From positions 72,438,097 through 72,502,096 of the forward strand of contig NC_071392.1 in assembly GCF_022682495.2 (NCBI RefSeq): a stretch of DNA of 64,000 nt, written 5' to 3'. Numbering within the stretch: position 1 is the stretch's first letter; each line of letters starts with the position of its first letter. This document shows, in pieces, positions 10,383 to 22,441 of this stretch. Source of the stretch: Desmodus rotundus. Its lineage: Eukaryota; Chordata; Mammalia; Chiroptera; Phyllostomidae. The notes below the pieces were generated by a model, which was not told the DNA's origin, ran no database searches, and saw only the letters and a program-made list of their open reading frames with translations. The position numbers and the translations under genes are program-made.

Positions 10383-11134
10383 TTTTAATTACTTTTAACC
10401 ATTTTTTTGCCTTTATGCTCTATTTAATAAAAAAGTAAATATACAAAAAAAAAAAAAAAACTGAGCTATGTGAATCCATGAGAAAACTCCTGTAATTTGT
10501 GAGGGTTTTTCAGCACTCCTGGTGGAGGTGTGACAAGTCCAAAGAAACCCTTGGGTCTGCCTGTCCCAAGGGTTCTACGTTTTCATGGTAGCCTGCATTC
10601 AGCTTTCAGCAATTTGTTAAGGATTTTAGTTGATTTTGTATTATTCATGGTGGTTTTTCAACTCCTTGTGCAGCTGGAGCTGTCTCATTGGGCCACTTTG
10701 GTATTACTGCATAGTGTTGTGCACCATATAGGCAATTTGGCAAAGGAGAGGACATTTTTTGGTGTAAGGGAAGAGTAGGGGCAAAAAAATAAATACATAA
10801 AGCTTTCAATTTCAAAGGCATAAAGGATTTTAAAAATCCCTTCTGCTACTTTAGGCTATTCATGCAACTCTTAGTAGCTTAGTTGATCTATTTGCAAAGC
10901 ATCAATAAGAATATTTGCTTCCTCTCTGTCTTAAAGTTCTGTAAGATTATTGAAGGAGATTAAAGTCCTAAAGGATCATTTATTGATGACAAGCGGTGAC
11001 TACAGTCTAAATAGAATTATTCTTAAAATGATACCATTCTCCACAACATAATATATAACAACTTTCCAGTGTGAAAAGGTTTTTAAGGAGGTATTTTTTG
11101 TTAGTATAATGTGATTTCTTCAGGAAAAAAACAG
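10383..11134. other. Unassigned, with a 17-18 base A run
   Basis: An A run at about 10443-10460 ends a short AT-rich stretch and could be a retroposon tail. A short plus-strand frame (10530-10778) is not recognised. Confidence 0.3.
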
Positions 11135-11230
11135 TAATCTAGCCTCCAGAATTGTGAGAAAATAATTTATATTATTTAAGCCATCCAGTCTATGTTACTC
11201 AGATAAAGCAGTCTAGGAAACTAATACATA
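11135..11230 (+). mobile_element. MaLR-like LTR 3' end fragment
   Basis: AGCCTCCAGAATTGTGAGAA, then TTTAAGCCATCCAGTCTATG and a GGAAACTAATACATA end is the standard 3' end of mammalian ERVL-MaLR-type LTRs. Only about 95 bases remain. Confidence 0.6.
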
Positions 11231-12261
11231 ACTAAAGTAAACATGTTACATGAATAAAAACAAACAGTGTGTGCAAATGAGGAGCCAGTAGAAGTTAAAC
11301 TGCATGTATTTTAAGTATAAGTCATAATAATCATCATCGTTCATTTATTGAATAATTATAGATGTTCCAGATACTATTCAAATATATAAATATTATGTGG
11401 AATAATATACTATTTCTAAAAGAACTCAAAATTATTATATGCCCCTTTCCTTAAAATGAAGACACATGACCAGCGGAATAAAAGATTCACAAGAAAAACT
11501 CATTTGGAATATAAGTAAAACCAAAAAAAGTTCACCTCTTCTTCTCAATTATTAAAAAACAAATTCCTATGTTTAATCTCATCTCATTTGGGGATAAATA
11601 AACACAAGAAAATACATGTGTCTCAGAAATGATTGTCCAAAAAAGTGCAATTTAATAATTTTAGTTATATAAGTATCTACTTTTTTAGGAAGATTATACT
11701 TTGTATTACTGATTAAAAGTTTTCAATGGAATCAATGAAATTTGTACATGTTGAGAAAAGACAGAATAAAAATAGACTCACTTTGAGAAAATCAGAAAAT
11801 AAGGAAACAATATTTTTATTCTAAAGTAAACTTGTGAAAAATAATAAGAATACGATTTGCAGATTGAAGAAATTCATTTGGAACAAGTTAAAAATCTACA
11901 AAGCAGATATTGAGTCACAGCTTGTATCTTAGTACATAGTTTTGATGCTATTAGAAGCCAAAGCCACAAGTAAAAGCCCTATGAAGAACCAAGGGGCTCT
12001 GCTCCTGAGCTTCCAGCCCACAGCCAACACTGGCTGTCCACCACATGGGAAAGTCATCCTGGGTGTTATAGCAAAATTGAGCAAACATATATGACTGCAA
12101 TCACAGCTTCACCGCATGGAACAGAAGAACCACCTGGCTGGACCCAGTCAACCTACAGAGCCACAAAAAACAATAGATAGTTTTTATTGGTAGGTACTTT
12201 GTTATACATCAATAAATTTTGAACAGTGTCTGCCTCATGGTAGGTTCTCCAAAGTGTAGCT
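11231..12261. other. Unassigned AT-rich DNA
   Basis: Nothing recognised. 11930-12170 is somewhat richer in GC. Confidence 0.3.
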
Positions 12262-12480
12262 ATTATTTTTTTAACTCTTATTTTTTAATTTTTTGTTGTA
12301 TTTTTCCTAACTATTTAGTTCCCTTACATCCCCTTCCCCTGAGTTCACCATACTGTTGTCCATGTATTTGAGTCCTTTTTCCTTTGTTGCTCAATCCTTC
12401 CACCCCCTACCAAATGCTGGGTTCAGGTTCCATGTCTATTCTAGGTCATGTATAGAGTTCATGACATATTATAATTTGTT
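12262..12480 (-). mobile_element. L1 3'UTR
   Basis: On the plus strand the TTTTTAATTTTTTGTTGTAT tail is followed by CCCCTTCCCC, the ACTGTTGTCCATGTATTTGA word and TTTGTTGCTCAATCCTTCCA. This is the reverse of a bat-type L1 3'UTR; the same family appears at 39873-40145. Confidence 0.7.
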
Positions 12481-12777
12481 CTCTGTAATTAATACATTCC
12501 TATAATTATAGAATGATTAAAGACAGAACTGTATTTTAGTAGTTTTCTTCCTCTGAATTTCCCTCTTCCACACCCACCCTTCCACTTCGAAAGTCCTTTC
12601 TAACATTTTAGGCTGGGTCACTGGTCTCTTTCTGCTCTGCAGGACATGATCATTTTTGTTTTCTGAACTCCCAGAGCTTATACTTTGTAGCTCAGTTAGA
12701 CTACTTACCACATATTTGCCTCTGATCGTAGTCACTTTTTATTTGATTTACTATAATTTTTTAGGGAATTGACTATG
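12481..12777. other. Unassigned
   Basis: Nothing recognised. A 72-codon minus frame here has no known match. Confidence 0.3.
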
Positions 12778-12945
12778 TCACTTTTTTTATTCAGACAATT
12801 TTTTAGAGCGATCTTAGGTTCACAGCTAAATAGAGAGGAATATAAAGAAGTGTCCCATCTGTCTCTTGCCCACACATAGACTATGCCACTAGTATGAACT
12901 GGTGGTCAATTTGTGCATTTACCTATATTTTTATACATTTAAATT
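12778..12945 (-). mobile_element. Old L1M 3'UTR fragment
   Basis: The word order (TTTTTTATTCAGACAATTTT, TTAGGTTCACAGCTAAAT, GTGTCCCATCTGTC, CACATAGACTATGCC) follows the reverse of an old L1M 3'UTR. Confidence 0.5.
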
Positions 12946-14534
12946 ATTTTCAATGTCTGGTTTGAGGATAATTAAATTTATCTTTACTCATAGATTCATA
13001 GCCTGGCTGATATTTCAGATTCCTAAAGTGTGGTATTACAGAGAACAGTGTTTCTACCCACACATTCGCTAACCACTGTTTTAAGTCAACGTCTCTGGAC
13101 AAGGGTTTCCATCTGTAAAGTGAAGGGTCAGAATAGATGATTTTTAATAATTCTTAGCTAAATATTTTTGATTTATTTTATTTAGTGAAAGTGAAGTGAC
13201 TAGTTAAGCAATCATCTTAACAATGAAACCAAAGTTGAAAACCAACAGGATAATTTATTTTTAATAAGTAAAAAGAAATATTAACTATCATATAATTTCC
13301 TGTATTTTACCTCTTATTTATAACTAGATGCTGCCTATATAGTTTCTCACTATCCCCTATGTTTATGTTCTACTTACTATTGAACTCACTATTTCTTAAA
13401 ATAAGGTGTATGTATACACCTAGATATACATTTATATACACATATAAAAATTTTGGAGTTCTCTCACAAAGATACTGCATCTTTCTAAGGGATGTATATT
13501 TAATGACTACCAGGAATTCCTTTTCCAATATTATTAATCCTGAGGAAATAATCATATGGCAAATTTTAGAAGAACATATGGAAAATAAGAAAACTATTTT
13601 TCAGAATTTAACTGGAGTCAAAATTCGATTTATAAGGAGATGCTTTGAGAAAAATGTCATGATCCCGCTTTCACAACCCTCTTAAATTTACTCTCCTCCA
13701 ATTATCGTGTTTAACTGACAGACCTGTAATGGGTATTATTTGTTTAGAGACTTTGTCTATGTTTTCATATTCAAATTTTGCATACTTTTATCTTTGAAGA
13801 CTTTGCCAAAAGTTTACTTACCAGGTGACTAGGTACTGTGAGATTGGTGATGGGCGCAACAAGGTCGATTTAAGGTTATCTGTTAATTCAATAGAAAAAT
13901 GAAAGTCATTCTCCAAACATTGGTCACCCAGGTTATCTTGCTTGATGAACGCAAGTAGGACTTTGAGAGAGGATGTAAAACAGTTTCTGCTTTCACTTTG
14001 AAGGTCATAAACAACATCAAGCATGTGTAATTTACTAATATTATTTCTCACCCTATATGGTAAATACATTTGGAATTACTTTATTTGCAAATGACTTATG
14101 CTTAAAATTTGATAGGAAATAATATTATTCATATTTACTTATAAATTGAAATAAATATTTATGATTTTCAAATGCAAAATACTAACATACTGAAAAAGTA
14201 ATATTACTGAAATATGAAGCTCACCATATGTATATAACACAGATCTAAAATATTTACCTGTCCTCAGACATGCTGTGTTAACCCTTTAAAAACCCTTAGT
14301 TGTCCACATGAAGCTAACTCTAATATCTAGATATTTTTCTCAGAATTCATAGGTCAGGCACAGGGTATAAACATATTCCATACACAGATGTAATATGTTT
14401 CTCATTTAGTTACTAAATGTAAATTCTATCTTAATAGCCATATACTATTAAGTTAAATTTACTTGGCCAGTTAGTAATAAACCTTACTAATATATCTTTA
14501 TTGATTATCTCCCATGAGAAATGCTATTATTTAG
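12946..14534. other. Unassigned; possible MIR-like trace
   Basis: Long AT-rich stretch without a recognised gene. CCATCTGTAAAGTGAAGGGT (13110-13129) recalls the 3' end of MIR-like repeats, too short to call. Confidence 0.3.
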
Positions 14535-14761
14535 CAAGGTGGTTCTCAACTTGGGGGAATTATGTCTTCCCATGAAATATTTGGCTCAGTCTGGTTTTGT
14601 CTGACATCCTCATTGTCCTGACTCTGGAGTTTGTGTGGGTGCTGGCATCTAGGAGACGAAAGCCAGGCGTGCTACCAAACATCCTCTAATGTGTAGGTCA
14701 GCCCCCTAAGAAATAATTACCTAATCTCAAATGTCAATAGGGCAGAGCTTGTAAAATCCTG
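14535..14761 (+). mobile_element. MER20-like hAT-Charlie element
   Basis: Starts at the TGGTTCTCAACTTGGGG terminus and keeps the middle (GGTGCTGGCATCTAGGAGAC, AAACATCCTCTAATGTG, CAGCCCCCTAAGAAATAATT) and the AATGTCAATAGGGCAGAGCT end, which ends near AAATCCTG. About 227 bases, close to the usual MER20 length. MER20 is a short non-autonomous DNA transposon of placental mammals. Confidence 0.75.
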
Positions 14762-15968
14762 ACTTCACATGATAAAAAGGAAAATGTCCTGTGAGGGGGT
14801 GAAGAAAATGATTTATTTCTCCTTATAATGCCAGAATAAGTAACAAGTAAATATTTTTATTTAGTTATCAAAGTAATATACTTTATATCATGACAATGCA
14901 TTTCAATATATGACACCGATCAATTGCTAAGTATGAAACATTAAAAAATGTGCTATTTGCAAATTAGTAAATAAAAATGTAACAGTACTATTTCAACATC
15001 AGGAATTACCTTTTTAACATAGAAGAGTTGAAAGAACTCAAAGAACCCATTTGAAACATAAAAGATTAATTAATGAGATTTTCCCAGTAATAGAAATTCT
15101 CTGTATTCTTTTCACCAATTCATTTTTCCTCTCCTCCAAACTATTTTTTAAATGTGTGTAGCTAGTATTAAATTATTTTGCTTATTTGCTAATTAAGTTT
15201 AGAGAGAGCTTTAAATACTGAGCAATGGTTTATAAAGAAAAATAAGGTAAAAAATTGTCCAAAGAGACAATAAGTGAAATATAGAATTTATTAAATGCCA
15301 TTCACTAATAATCTTACCAATATTTGAGGCAAAGTAGCCAGATACTAGGAACTATCTAAAATTTATTAAAAACATAATTTCAATTAAATTTTATATTTTT
15401 TATACTTAACTCATAAACAAGCTATTATGGATGAATCTGCTGTTTTACACCTTTTGTATCAAACAAAGTGAAAGTCATGCAGCAAACATTGAACAAATGT
15501 AGAATGAGTGAATTGCTTCACCTTTAGCAATCTATATTTTATTTTATAGAAGAATGTTTTGTTCTCCCCCTTCATAAGGAAATTTTGTGTTACCAATCAA
15601 TGGTCAAAATGAAACATTTGTCACTTGGGCTTCCATTTATAATTCTGCTTTTGCAAAATTTGAGTTATGACTTCAGTTGAAATATATGTTCTCTTCAGCA
15701 TGTAAATTGACTTCTCAATATAACTTTCTGTTTAGTCTCAGGTGCACCGGCCGATTATTTGTGATCTATAGCTCAAGTGATTTTCACAAAGGTGAGGGTC
15801 ATATAATGTGTCTTCAATGTCAGAATTCATCCTCGACAGTGCATTGACTAATGAGTCTCAAAGAAAAATATATAACTGATGCAAGAGAGCATAGATTTAC
15901 TTTTTAAAAAACCACTTCCTCTATGTGAAACCTCTGAATAACCATGAACCAAATCGTAGTACTACAAC
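14762..15968. other. Unassigned AT-rich DNA
   Basis: No gene or repeat recognised. Confidence 0.3.
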
Positions 15969-16770
15969 TGAACCCAGGTTTGCTGCCCTGAAAGCTAAAC
16001 ACATGAGGCAGGTGCTGGTGAGAAGGAAGGAAGTTTACTAGACGGCTGGCATCTCGAGAAGATGGGTCAACCCCTGTCCTCAAAAACCCATCTTCTCCAC
16101 TGGTCAAGCCAGTGATTCCCATAGGGAGCTGGTGGGCATTCAGGAGGGGAAACTTCTCAAGGGGAGTGCAGATGTGGGGTTTCTCTTGAAAGAGGGAAGC
16201 AGGGGGAAGAGGGAGGGGCCTGAAGAGAGTCATGTGGCTCCTGCCCAGGTTTACTCCCTTTGTTCTGGTGTTATCTCTCAACTTGGATCAGTATTCATCA
16301 ATTTTCCAGACACCCATGGTTTACAACTATAATGAGAACTACAGCACAGGGTTGATGATACACTTTCATTTGTTACAGAAAACATAACCTTGATTACTAG
16401 TTGGGAGATACTAATCATGGTTACAACTTAACAGTCTGGTGCAGACAGAGGTTTTTATAAGAAGGGAGGAGAGAGAGAGCAGAACAAAGAGATCAGGGGG
16501 AGGGGTTCTGGACATGCAGGCAGTGTCCTTGCTCGTCCCTATATGAATTTTTACGGTCAACATCCTTGGATTGGCTATTTGGTCCTTGTCAGCTTAGCAG
16601 GACTGTGAGGTCAGGTGATGTCTTAGGGTTATACAAGAAGTGAATTTGTTGGTTCTAGTAAAGTATACTTAGAAAAGAAATTTTTAACATGTAATCTCTA
16701 GCTTTGAGAGAAGTATCAGGTTTTTATTTTTAATATTTACTAAGATTAATATGGATTGCTTTATAGAAGT
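15969..16770 (-). mobile_element. ERV LTR-like repeat, copy A
   Basis: About 620 bases from 16150 onward align with the repeat at 20526-21890. Shared words include TGGTTTACAACTATAATGAG, TACAGCACAGGGTTGATGAT and GAACAAAGAGATCAGGGG. The minus strand has a TATA word (CTTATAAAAACC, about 16453-16464). Copy A extends further left than copy B. The outer ends are approximate and no target duplication was found. Minus-strand LTR orientation is inferred from the TATA word and sequence style. Confidence 0.6.
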
Positions 16771-19700
16771 ATAGCATATGTATTCCCCATTGCAACTCCC
16801 CACTGTGGACTCCGGCTCCATTTCCATAGAGCCTTTGAATTTTCTGGGGGAATGAATAAGTTGAGCCTCTTGTAAAGCCAGATTTTGTGAGTTTAAATAG
16901 ATACATTCCTCATGTTTGCCTGTCCAGCAGATACAATGTTTCTATCTTGGGAGAAACAAGCTATGAAGAGCTTTAAAACAATAAAGACAAGCATTATAAA
17001 AAAACTGATTAAAACCTAAATTAAATTATTTCTAATGTGGACTTGAGCCCTGGTGGTATCCACAGACACTCAAACAGTCTCCAGTTCCCTCAAAGAGGAG
17101 TTGTGATGGTCCAGTGTTTAAAGAAGCCAGGTAGCCTGTTGGTGATTTCGGTGATTCTTGTTTCTACCTGAACTGAGGTGTTAATATAAGTGTAACAAGA
17201 GGAGCTGATAGTCATGCAAACATCTCCTTATCTGCTACTGTGTAATTTAATGCAATCTGATTAGAATAAATTTAGCCAGTGTAGGGATGGGACACTTAGG
17301 CATATAGAGGAAACATGTGATAACTTAAGATCTCCTAATTGACACTCCTAAAAGATATTTCGTTGCATCTGTCTAGTAACTCTTGTTACCTAGCTGATTT
17401 TCTGACTTTTTTTTAGTCATTCTTATATTTAAAAATCAATAAATGACTCTAGTGTCTACGAATAAGTCAGTCAATTTGTTCCTCATTGTCAGTTGTACTT
17501 GGGGCTCCTTTGGGGAAATAATGACATTCTAAGAGGCATCTATAGGCCCCTAGGCCTCCTCACTTATTTTCTGAGCCTCAACTTCACCATCTGCCTATGT
17601 GTATGTATGTTTAATACATTTCTTTTTTCCCCATGCCCATTGCTAGGCACCCAAGTCTTTCTGCCTTGGTGACATTCTGTACCTGCCCATCATCTTTGCT
17701 CCAGTTCTGTCTATCTGCCTATATTTTCCTCTCAAGGATCTTGGCTCTGAATCCTTTCAGAGAAAAGGTGATCTCTTCTGCAACTGCTTTGTTCTGAGCA
17801 GTGGCATCATTTTCCTTCACAGTCAAGAAGTAATGAGGCCTGGGCACAGAAGAAGGTGGTGATGGTGTCTAGAGGTGGCATTCCATGTGTACAAGTAGGG
17901 CTTGCAAGCTAGTGGAGACCCAACTGTGTTACAAATCTCAATATTATTTGGGCAAAAGCTAGAAAAACCCAGGATCCATTTCTGTTCATAAATGAAAAAT
18001 AAAACTTTGAAGACAATTAACTGAACTATAGTCTAATGTCCATAACTGTGTACTATAGAGTCTTTGAGACTCGATATTCTTCTACTTCTAAAATCTAAAA
18101 TCTCCCTCATTTTTATCAAAGAGCTAAATTAAGACCCATTCATTTGCTGCATTAAGTACAGTTTTGATTGTGCCTGATTATTTGCATAAATACAGCAGAA
18201 CAGCAATTGGTTATATAAACTTCCTTAAATCTGCTTTGCTAGAATCTGATAAGGAATTTTCAGATTGAGCTTTAATTAGCCTCTGAGGGAAAATAATCCA
18301 AGCCATTTATTTGCCATTAGGCTTTACCTGCAATACCTGTAGATGTGAGTTCCTCAAGTTCTCAGGGTCTCCAAAATGTCCTGATGTTCTTCCTCGTCAT
18401 CTCCCATGAAAGCAACCTTTGCTACTTACCTGGAAATACTGCATACCAATAGGCAAGGTTACCAGGCTATTTCTCCACGGAGCTTTTACGGGCTTTAAAA
18501 TCAATCTTCAATTCTTAAAGTTTTGGTGACATTTAGAGTCTAGGCATGTCTTTTCTCAGATATGACATTCCAGTCAGTCTTGTTTAATAAAAGCACAACT
18601 GTATTCGATTATACAAAGAACAGATTCTTTTTGAATTTATGCTAACAAATACATTGCAATGAAAATACTACTATTTACTCATTAAGAGTCTAAATTCTGG
18701 AGGGGTCAGTTAGGGAGAAAATATAAATGCCTCAATATTGCTTTAAGAAAATATAATTTACTTAATTGTTTTAAGAAAAACAAGTTTCCTTAGATCTGAA
18801 AATGAAAAGATTAAAAATTAGCAGTATTTTCAATAAAAAGTTACAAAAACTACGATCATCTTCAGTTCTTGCAGTGCCATAACCAATTTTGGTTATCCCA
18901 ATTACTTACCAACATTTCTATAAATCCAGTTTTTCCACAGAGTTTTATTAGTCTTCATCTAGTTCAAAGGTATAAATCTGAAAATTTATTCTCAGAAATT
19001 AGTAATTTAGAATAAGTCAAAATCTTTTCCATGGATCTTGCTGAAGTGTATTATATTTGTAAATTCATTCAAATAAAACAATGACTTTTTTAAAGGACAA
19101 AATAAACCCTTCAAAATGACATGGTTATAGATCTGATTATAATACAAATGACAGAAGAATTTGCTTTTCTGTAACAACATTATAAGGTAACAATTAGAAA
19201 TACAAATAAAAGCAAATCAAAACCTTGTAGACTCTTGGAAGGTTTTATAATATTTCAAGAACACTTACTTTAATAATAAAAATTATGTGATTTCAAATAG
19301 AACATAATTATTCTTTTTTATTTGACATACCTTCCTATGTACTTTAAGCATATCAAATAGGGCTAATTGGCTCAAAATTTCTCCTTTATAAGGAGTGAGA
19401 ACAAATCCCCGAGGTAGTCCAGTGCCCATTGGGATGACTCAAAGTCAATTCTAAGTCAAGAAAGAGCCTCTTAAAATTTAAACCTTGGGAAGGTCGTCAA
19501 ATATATTTGACCAAAAAATCATATATCATTATAAAAAATATTAAATTATTTATTTACCCAATGTAACAATACGCCCAATGTAAAAAATATCAAACACAAA
19601 CACAAGCTAGCAAAACTTTAGCTTTAGGATTAAAAAGATGGGTTTTAAGTAATTGAGTACCTGATTAACATAATATGATACATAATTGTTTTAATAATAC

Positions 19701-20019
19701 ACAGAATCTTTGCTTTCTAGGCAGATACCAGAAAAGCTTTTTTTTTTTTTTCCCCTCTTAGTAGACTGAACAAGAACCAAGCAAATTCTGTATTGGTTTA
19801 TTTTTTATATTCAAATTTATTTACTTAATTAAATTCATTATTCAGCTTACCTATATAATTTCCTCTCAAGATCTTTTCACACCTTCTTACCCACTTATAA
19901 ATAACCAGCTTTAGAACAACTTATTTTCTTTTTTCTTCAAGTATTTTGTAGTTATTATCTACTGTTATCAAAACATAGAATTTCTTTCAAACTTAATTAA
20001 AGTTCTATCTTAATCCTCC
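16771..20019. other. Unassigned 3.2-kb block
   Basis: No gene, SINE or clear LINE. 18115-18330 looks like a possible conserved noncoding element (see findings). A T run lies at 19739-19751. Confidence 0.35.
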
Positions 20020-20140
20020 ACCCAAAGACATGTTTCTACTGATTTTAGAGAGAGAGGAATGGGGGGCAGTGATGTGAGAGGCATCAGTTGGTTGCCTAAC
20101 ATATGTGCCTCAGGAGGGTTGAAACCTGTAACCTTCAATT
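20020..20140 (-). mobile_element. VES-type SINE fragment
   Basis: CCCAAAGACATG, then a TTTTAGAGAGAGAGGAATGG tract, ATCAGTTGGTTGCC and a degraded B-box region match the 3' two-thirds of the SINE at 20930-21198. The tRNA 5' end is missing. Confidence 0.65.
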
Positions 20141-20525
20141 AGAATTCTTAATCTTAGGAACCTTGATTTTTAGTGACTACTAAAAGTAAGTAATTAACGT
20201 TCTATTCTTTCCAGTGATACTTTTATGAATATATTTCATAACTTCTAGAAACAGGTTCCCTCATTGGCAGGCACACTTATTTTCAAGAGACATACTTCAA
20301 AAAAGTATAAGATATATTCATTAATGGACTCAGATCCATCCTCTAGCTTCTCTGCAATAAGAAGGGAAAAGTGGGCACTCAGATCAATTGATATTTCAGT
20401 GTTCTGTTATTTCAAAATGTCTAGACATTTAATAATTTTTATTAATTAACTCAACAAAACTCCAAAGCTTTAAGTTACTAAAGACTTTGGAATACCATAT
20501 ACATACATATATATACACACACATA
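20141..20525. other. Unassigned
   Basis: Ends in a short TA/CA-rich tract (20500-20525) at the left edge of LTR copy B. Confidence 0.3.
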
Positions 20526-20929
20526 CCCCCAGGGGGAGTACAGATGTGCAGTTTCTCTTGAGAGAGGGAAGCAGGAGTGAGAGGGAGAGAGCTGAAAAGG
20601 GATTCATGAAGCCCCTGCCCAGTTTTACCTCTTGTCTTCTGAGGTTCTCTCTCAATTTGCATTAGTATTCCTCTCTTTCCAGACACATTGTGGTTTACAA
20701 CTATAATGAGAATTACAGCACAGGGTTGATGATATACTTTGATTTGTTACAGAATACATAACTTTGATTACTAGCTGGGAGATACTAAGTCATGGTTACA
20801 ACTTAACATTTTAGTGCAGGCGGAGGTTTTTAGAAGGAGGGAGGAGAGGGAAAGCGGAACAAAGAGATCAGGGGAAAGGGCTGTGGACAAGCAGGCAGGG
20901 TCTTTGCTGGTCCTGATATGAACATTTTT

Positions 20930-21198
20930 TCCTCACCCAAGGACACTTTTTCATTGTTTTTAGAGAGAGAGGATGGGAGAAAGAAAAGCAGAGAGAAAAA
21001 CATCAATGTGAGAGAGAAACATCAATGTGAGAGAGAAACATCAACTGGCTACCTCCTGTACATGCTTGGACCAGGAATCCTACACACCTGGACTGGGTAT
21101 CAAACCTGCAACCTGTTATGTGCCCTGACCAGGAGTTGAATCCACCACCTTTTGGTTATGGGACAATGCTCCAACCAACTGAGCCTCACCAGCCAAGA
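20930..21198 (-). mobile_element. VES-type SINE nested in LTR copy B
   Basis: CTCACCCAAGGACAC start on the plus strand, GAGAGAAACATCAATGTGAG repeated in tandem (about 20995-21045), two B-box-like parts and a CCAGCCAAG end. Copy A has no SINE at the matching place, so A is the empty site. The flanks (GATATGAACA before, GGTATGGGTC after) look like a decayed target duplication. Confidence 0.8.
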
Positions 21199-21431
21199 CT
21201 TGGTATGGGTCTTCGTGGTTAGCATCTTTGGGTTGTCCATCCAGTCTTTGTCCGCTTAGCTAGACTCCAAGGTCAGGCTATTTCTGAGGTTTACACAAGA
21301 ACTGAACCTGTTATTTATAGTAATGTATGCTTAGAAAAGAAGTCTTTAACATGTAAACTCTAGTTTTGAGAGAAAAATCAGGTTAGAGTAACAAACTGGA
21401 TTTAATATTTACTGAGATTAACATGAGTAGC

Positions 21432-21876
21432 TGTTAGGGTGGCAGGTGATGTGGACTGTGAAAGAATTCATGAAGAAAATAAAATGCAGAGAGCAAAGTT
21501 TTATTTTTACTTTCCCAAGAAAGGGAAAGGGCTGGGTGCAGAGAAATATACCAGCCCTGAGGGGTAGGGGCTATGAGTGTTTATTGGTAGCTGGGTAGTC
21601 ATGGCAATTAGCTGTAAATCAGGAGGCTTCAGGCTGATAGTGCAGACTTCAGTTTGTTTCACTGTTATCTTAGGGTTCAGGGAACGGGTGCTCTGGTCTG
21701 GTATGTCCTGTTTGTATGAGATTTAAAACACCTGCATGGGGGATGCTTTTAGTAATCTTCTCAGTCCTGAGAATAGAGGCTCAGAGAAATAACAATTCAC
21801 TGTGCCTGACAGACTTAAAGAGATGTCTAGAGCTGGTAAAGAGGGCCAGAAAGGGGTTTTTTTTTTTTTTTCCTTT
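21432..21876 (-). mobile_element. LTR-like insert with 6-bp direct repeats
   Basis: Begins TGTTAGGGTGGCAGG on the plus strand (a minus-strand LTR end in TAACA) and has AATAAA on the minus strand (21500-21505). AGTAGC flanks it at 21426-21431 and 21877-21882. Joining the flanks restores the copy A sequence (ATATGGATTGCTTTATAG in A). The far end (T run and CCTTT, 21857-21876) does not show the usual TG...CA terminus, so that boundary is doubtful. Confidence 0.55.
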
Positions 21877-22005
21877 AGTAGCTTTATATAAATATACTAA
21901 ATTAATTTCCTATTATAGTATATTTGGCATTTTTTCTTTTTCTTTTTTAAAATTAGAGCACCAGAAAAATTATGTTTCTGACCCATTATGCATGTTAGTT
22001 CAGAT

Positions 22006-22441
22006 TGTTAGAAATGTATGAGAAATAGAAGCAGGAGGAGCCGAATGATCTGATCCAAGTGGCTTTATTTGATGTTGTATTTACAGGTGGGCTGAGTCTG
22101 GACTGACTGCAGCCCTGAAGGGATACAGGAATGCGATTTTTAAAAGAAAAGGCATGGGTTTTGTGGGGGGATAGAGGAGGGGTTAATCTCTTGCTTTTTT
22201 GGGCAGGTGCCTCAGGTTTTCAGGATGTGAGCCAGGACAACGGCTTAGGTAAAAGCCATTGTACCAGGCTGTTCCCAGGTATAGGAGGGTCACTCTGACC
22301 ACCAGCCATTGTGGCTGGCACCAGGTGTCTGTCATGGGAGGAGGGAGAGAGTTTTGATTAAGCTGCCGGCTATCAATCGCTTGGGGAGAACTGAGTCATG
22401 GGCAGAACTACTGGTTGGGAAACTGGCCTGACCCTTTCACA
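22006..22441 (-). mobile_element. Solo LTR, third type
   Basis: On the minus strand it runs from TGTGAAAGGGTCAGG (22441 downward) to TTTCTAACA (22006), so it has TG...CA ends. AATAAA lies at 22064-22069 on the minus strand, about 60 bases from the end, as for R-U5. The flanking 4-mers do not match exactly, so no target duplication is claimed. Confidence 0.6.

Larger units (their letters stand above)
20526..21890 (-). mobile_element. ERV LTR-like repeat, copy B, with two later insertions
   Basis: Aligns with copy A (about 16150-16770) but is interrupted by a SINE (20930-21198) and by a second LTR-like insert (21432-21876). Without these the two copies are collinear. The left end is cut relative to copy A. 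Confidence 0.6.

Noticed and set aside
17580..17900. Possible processed pseudogene
   Set aside because: Low-repeat sequence with normal base composition, but no frame, poly(A) tail or target duplication.
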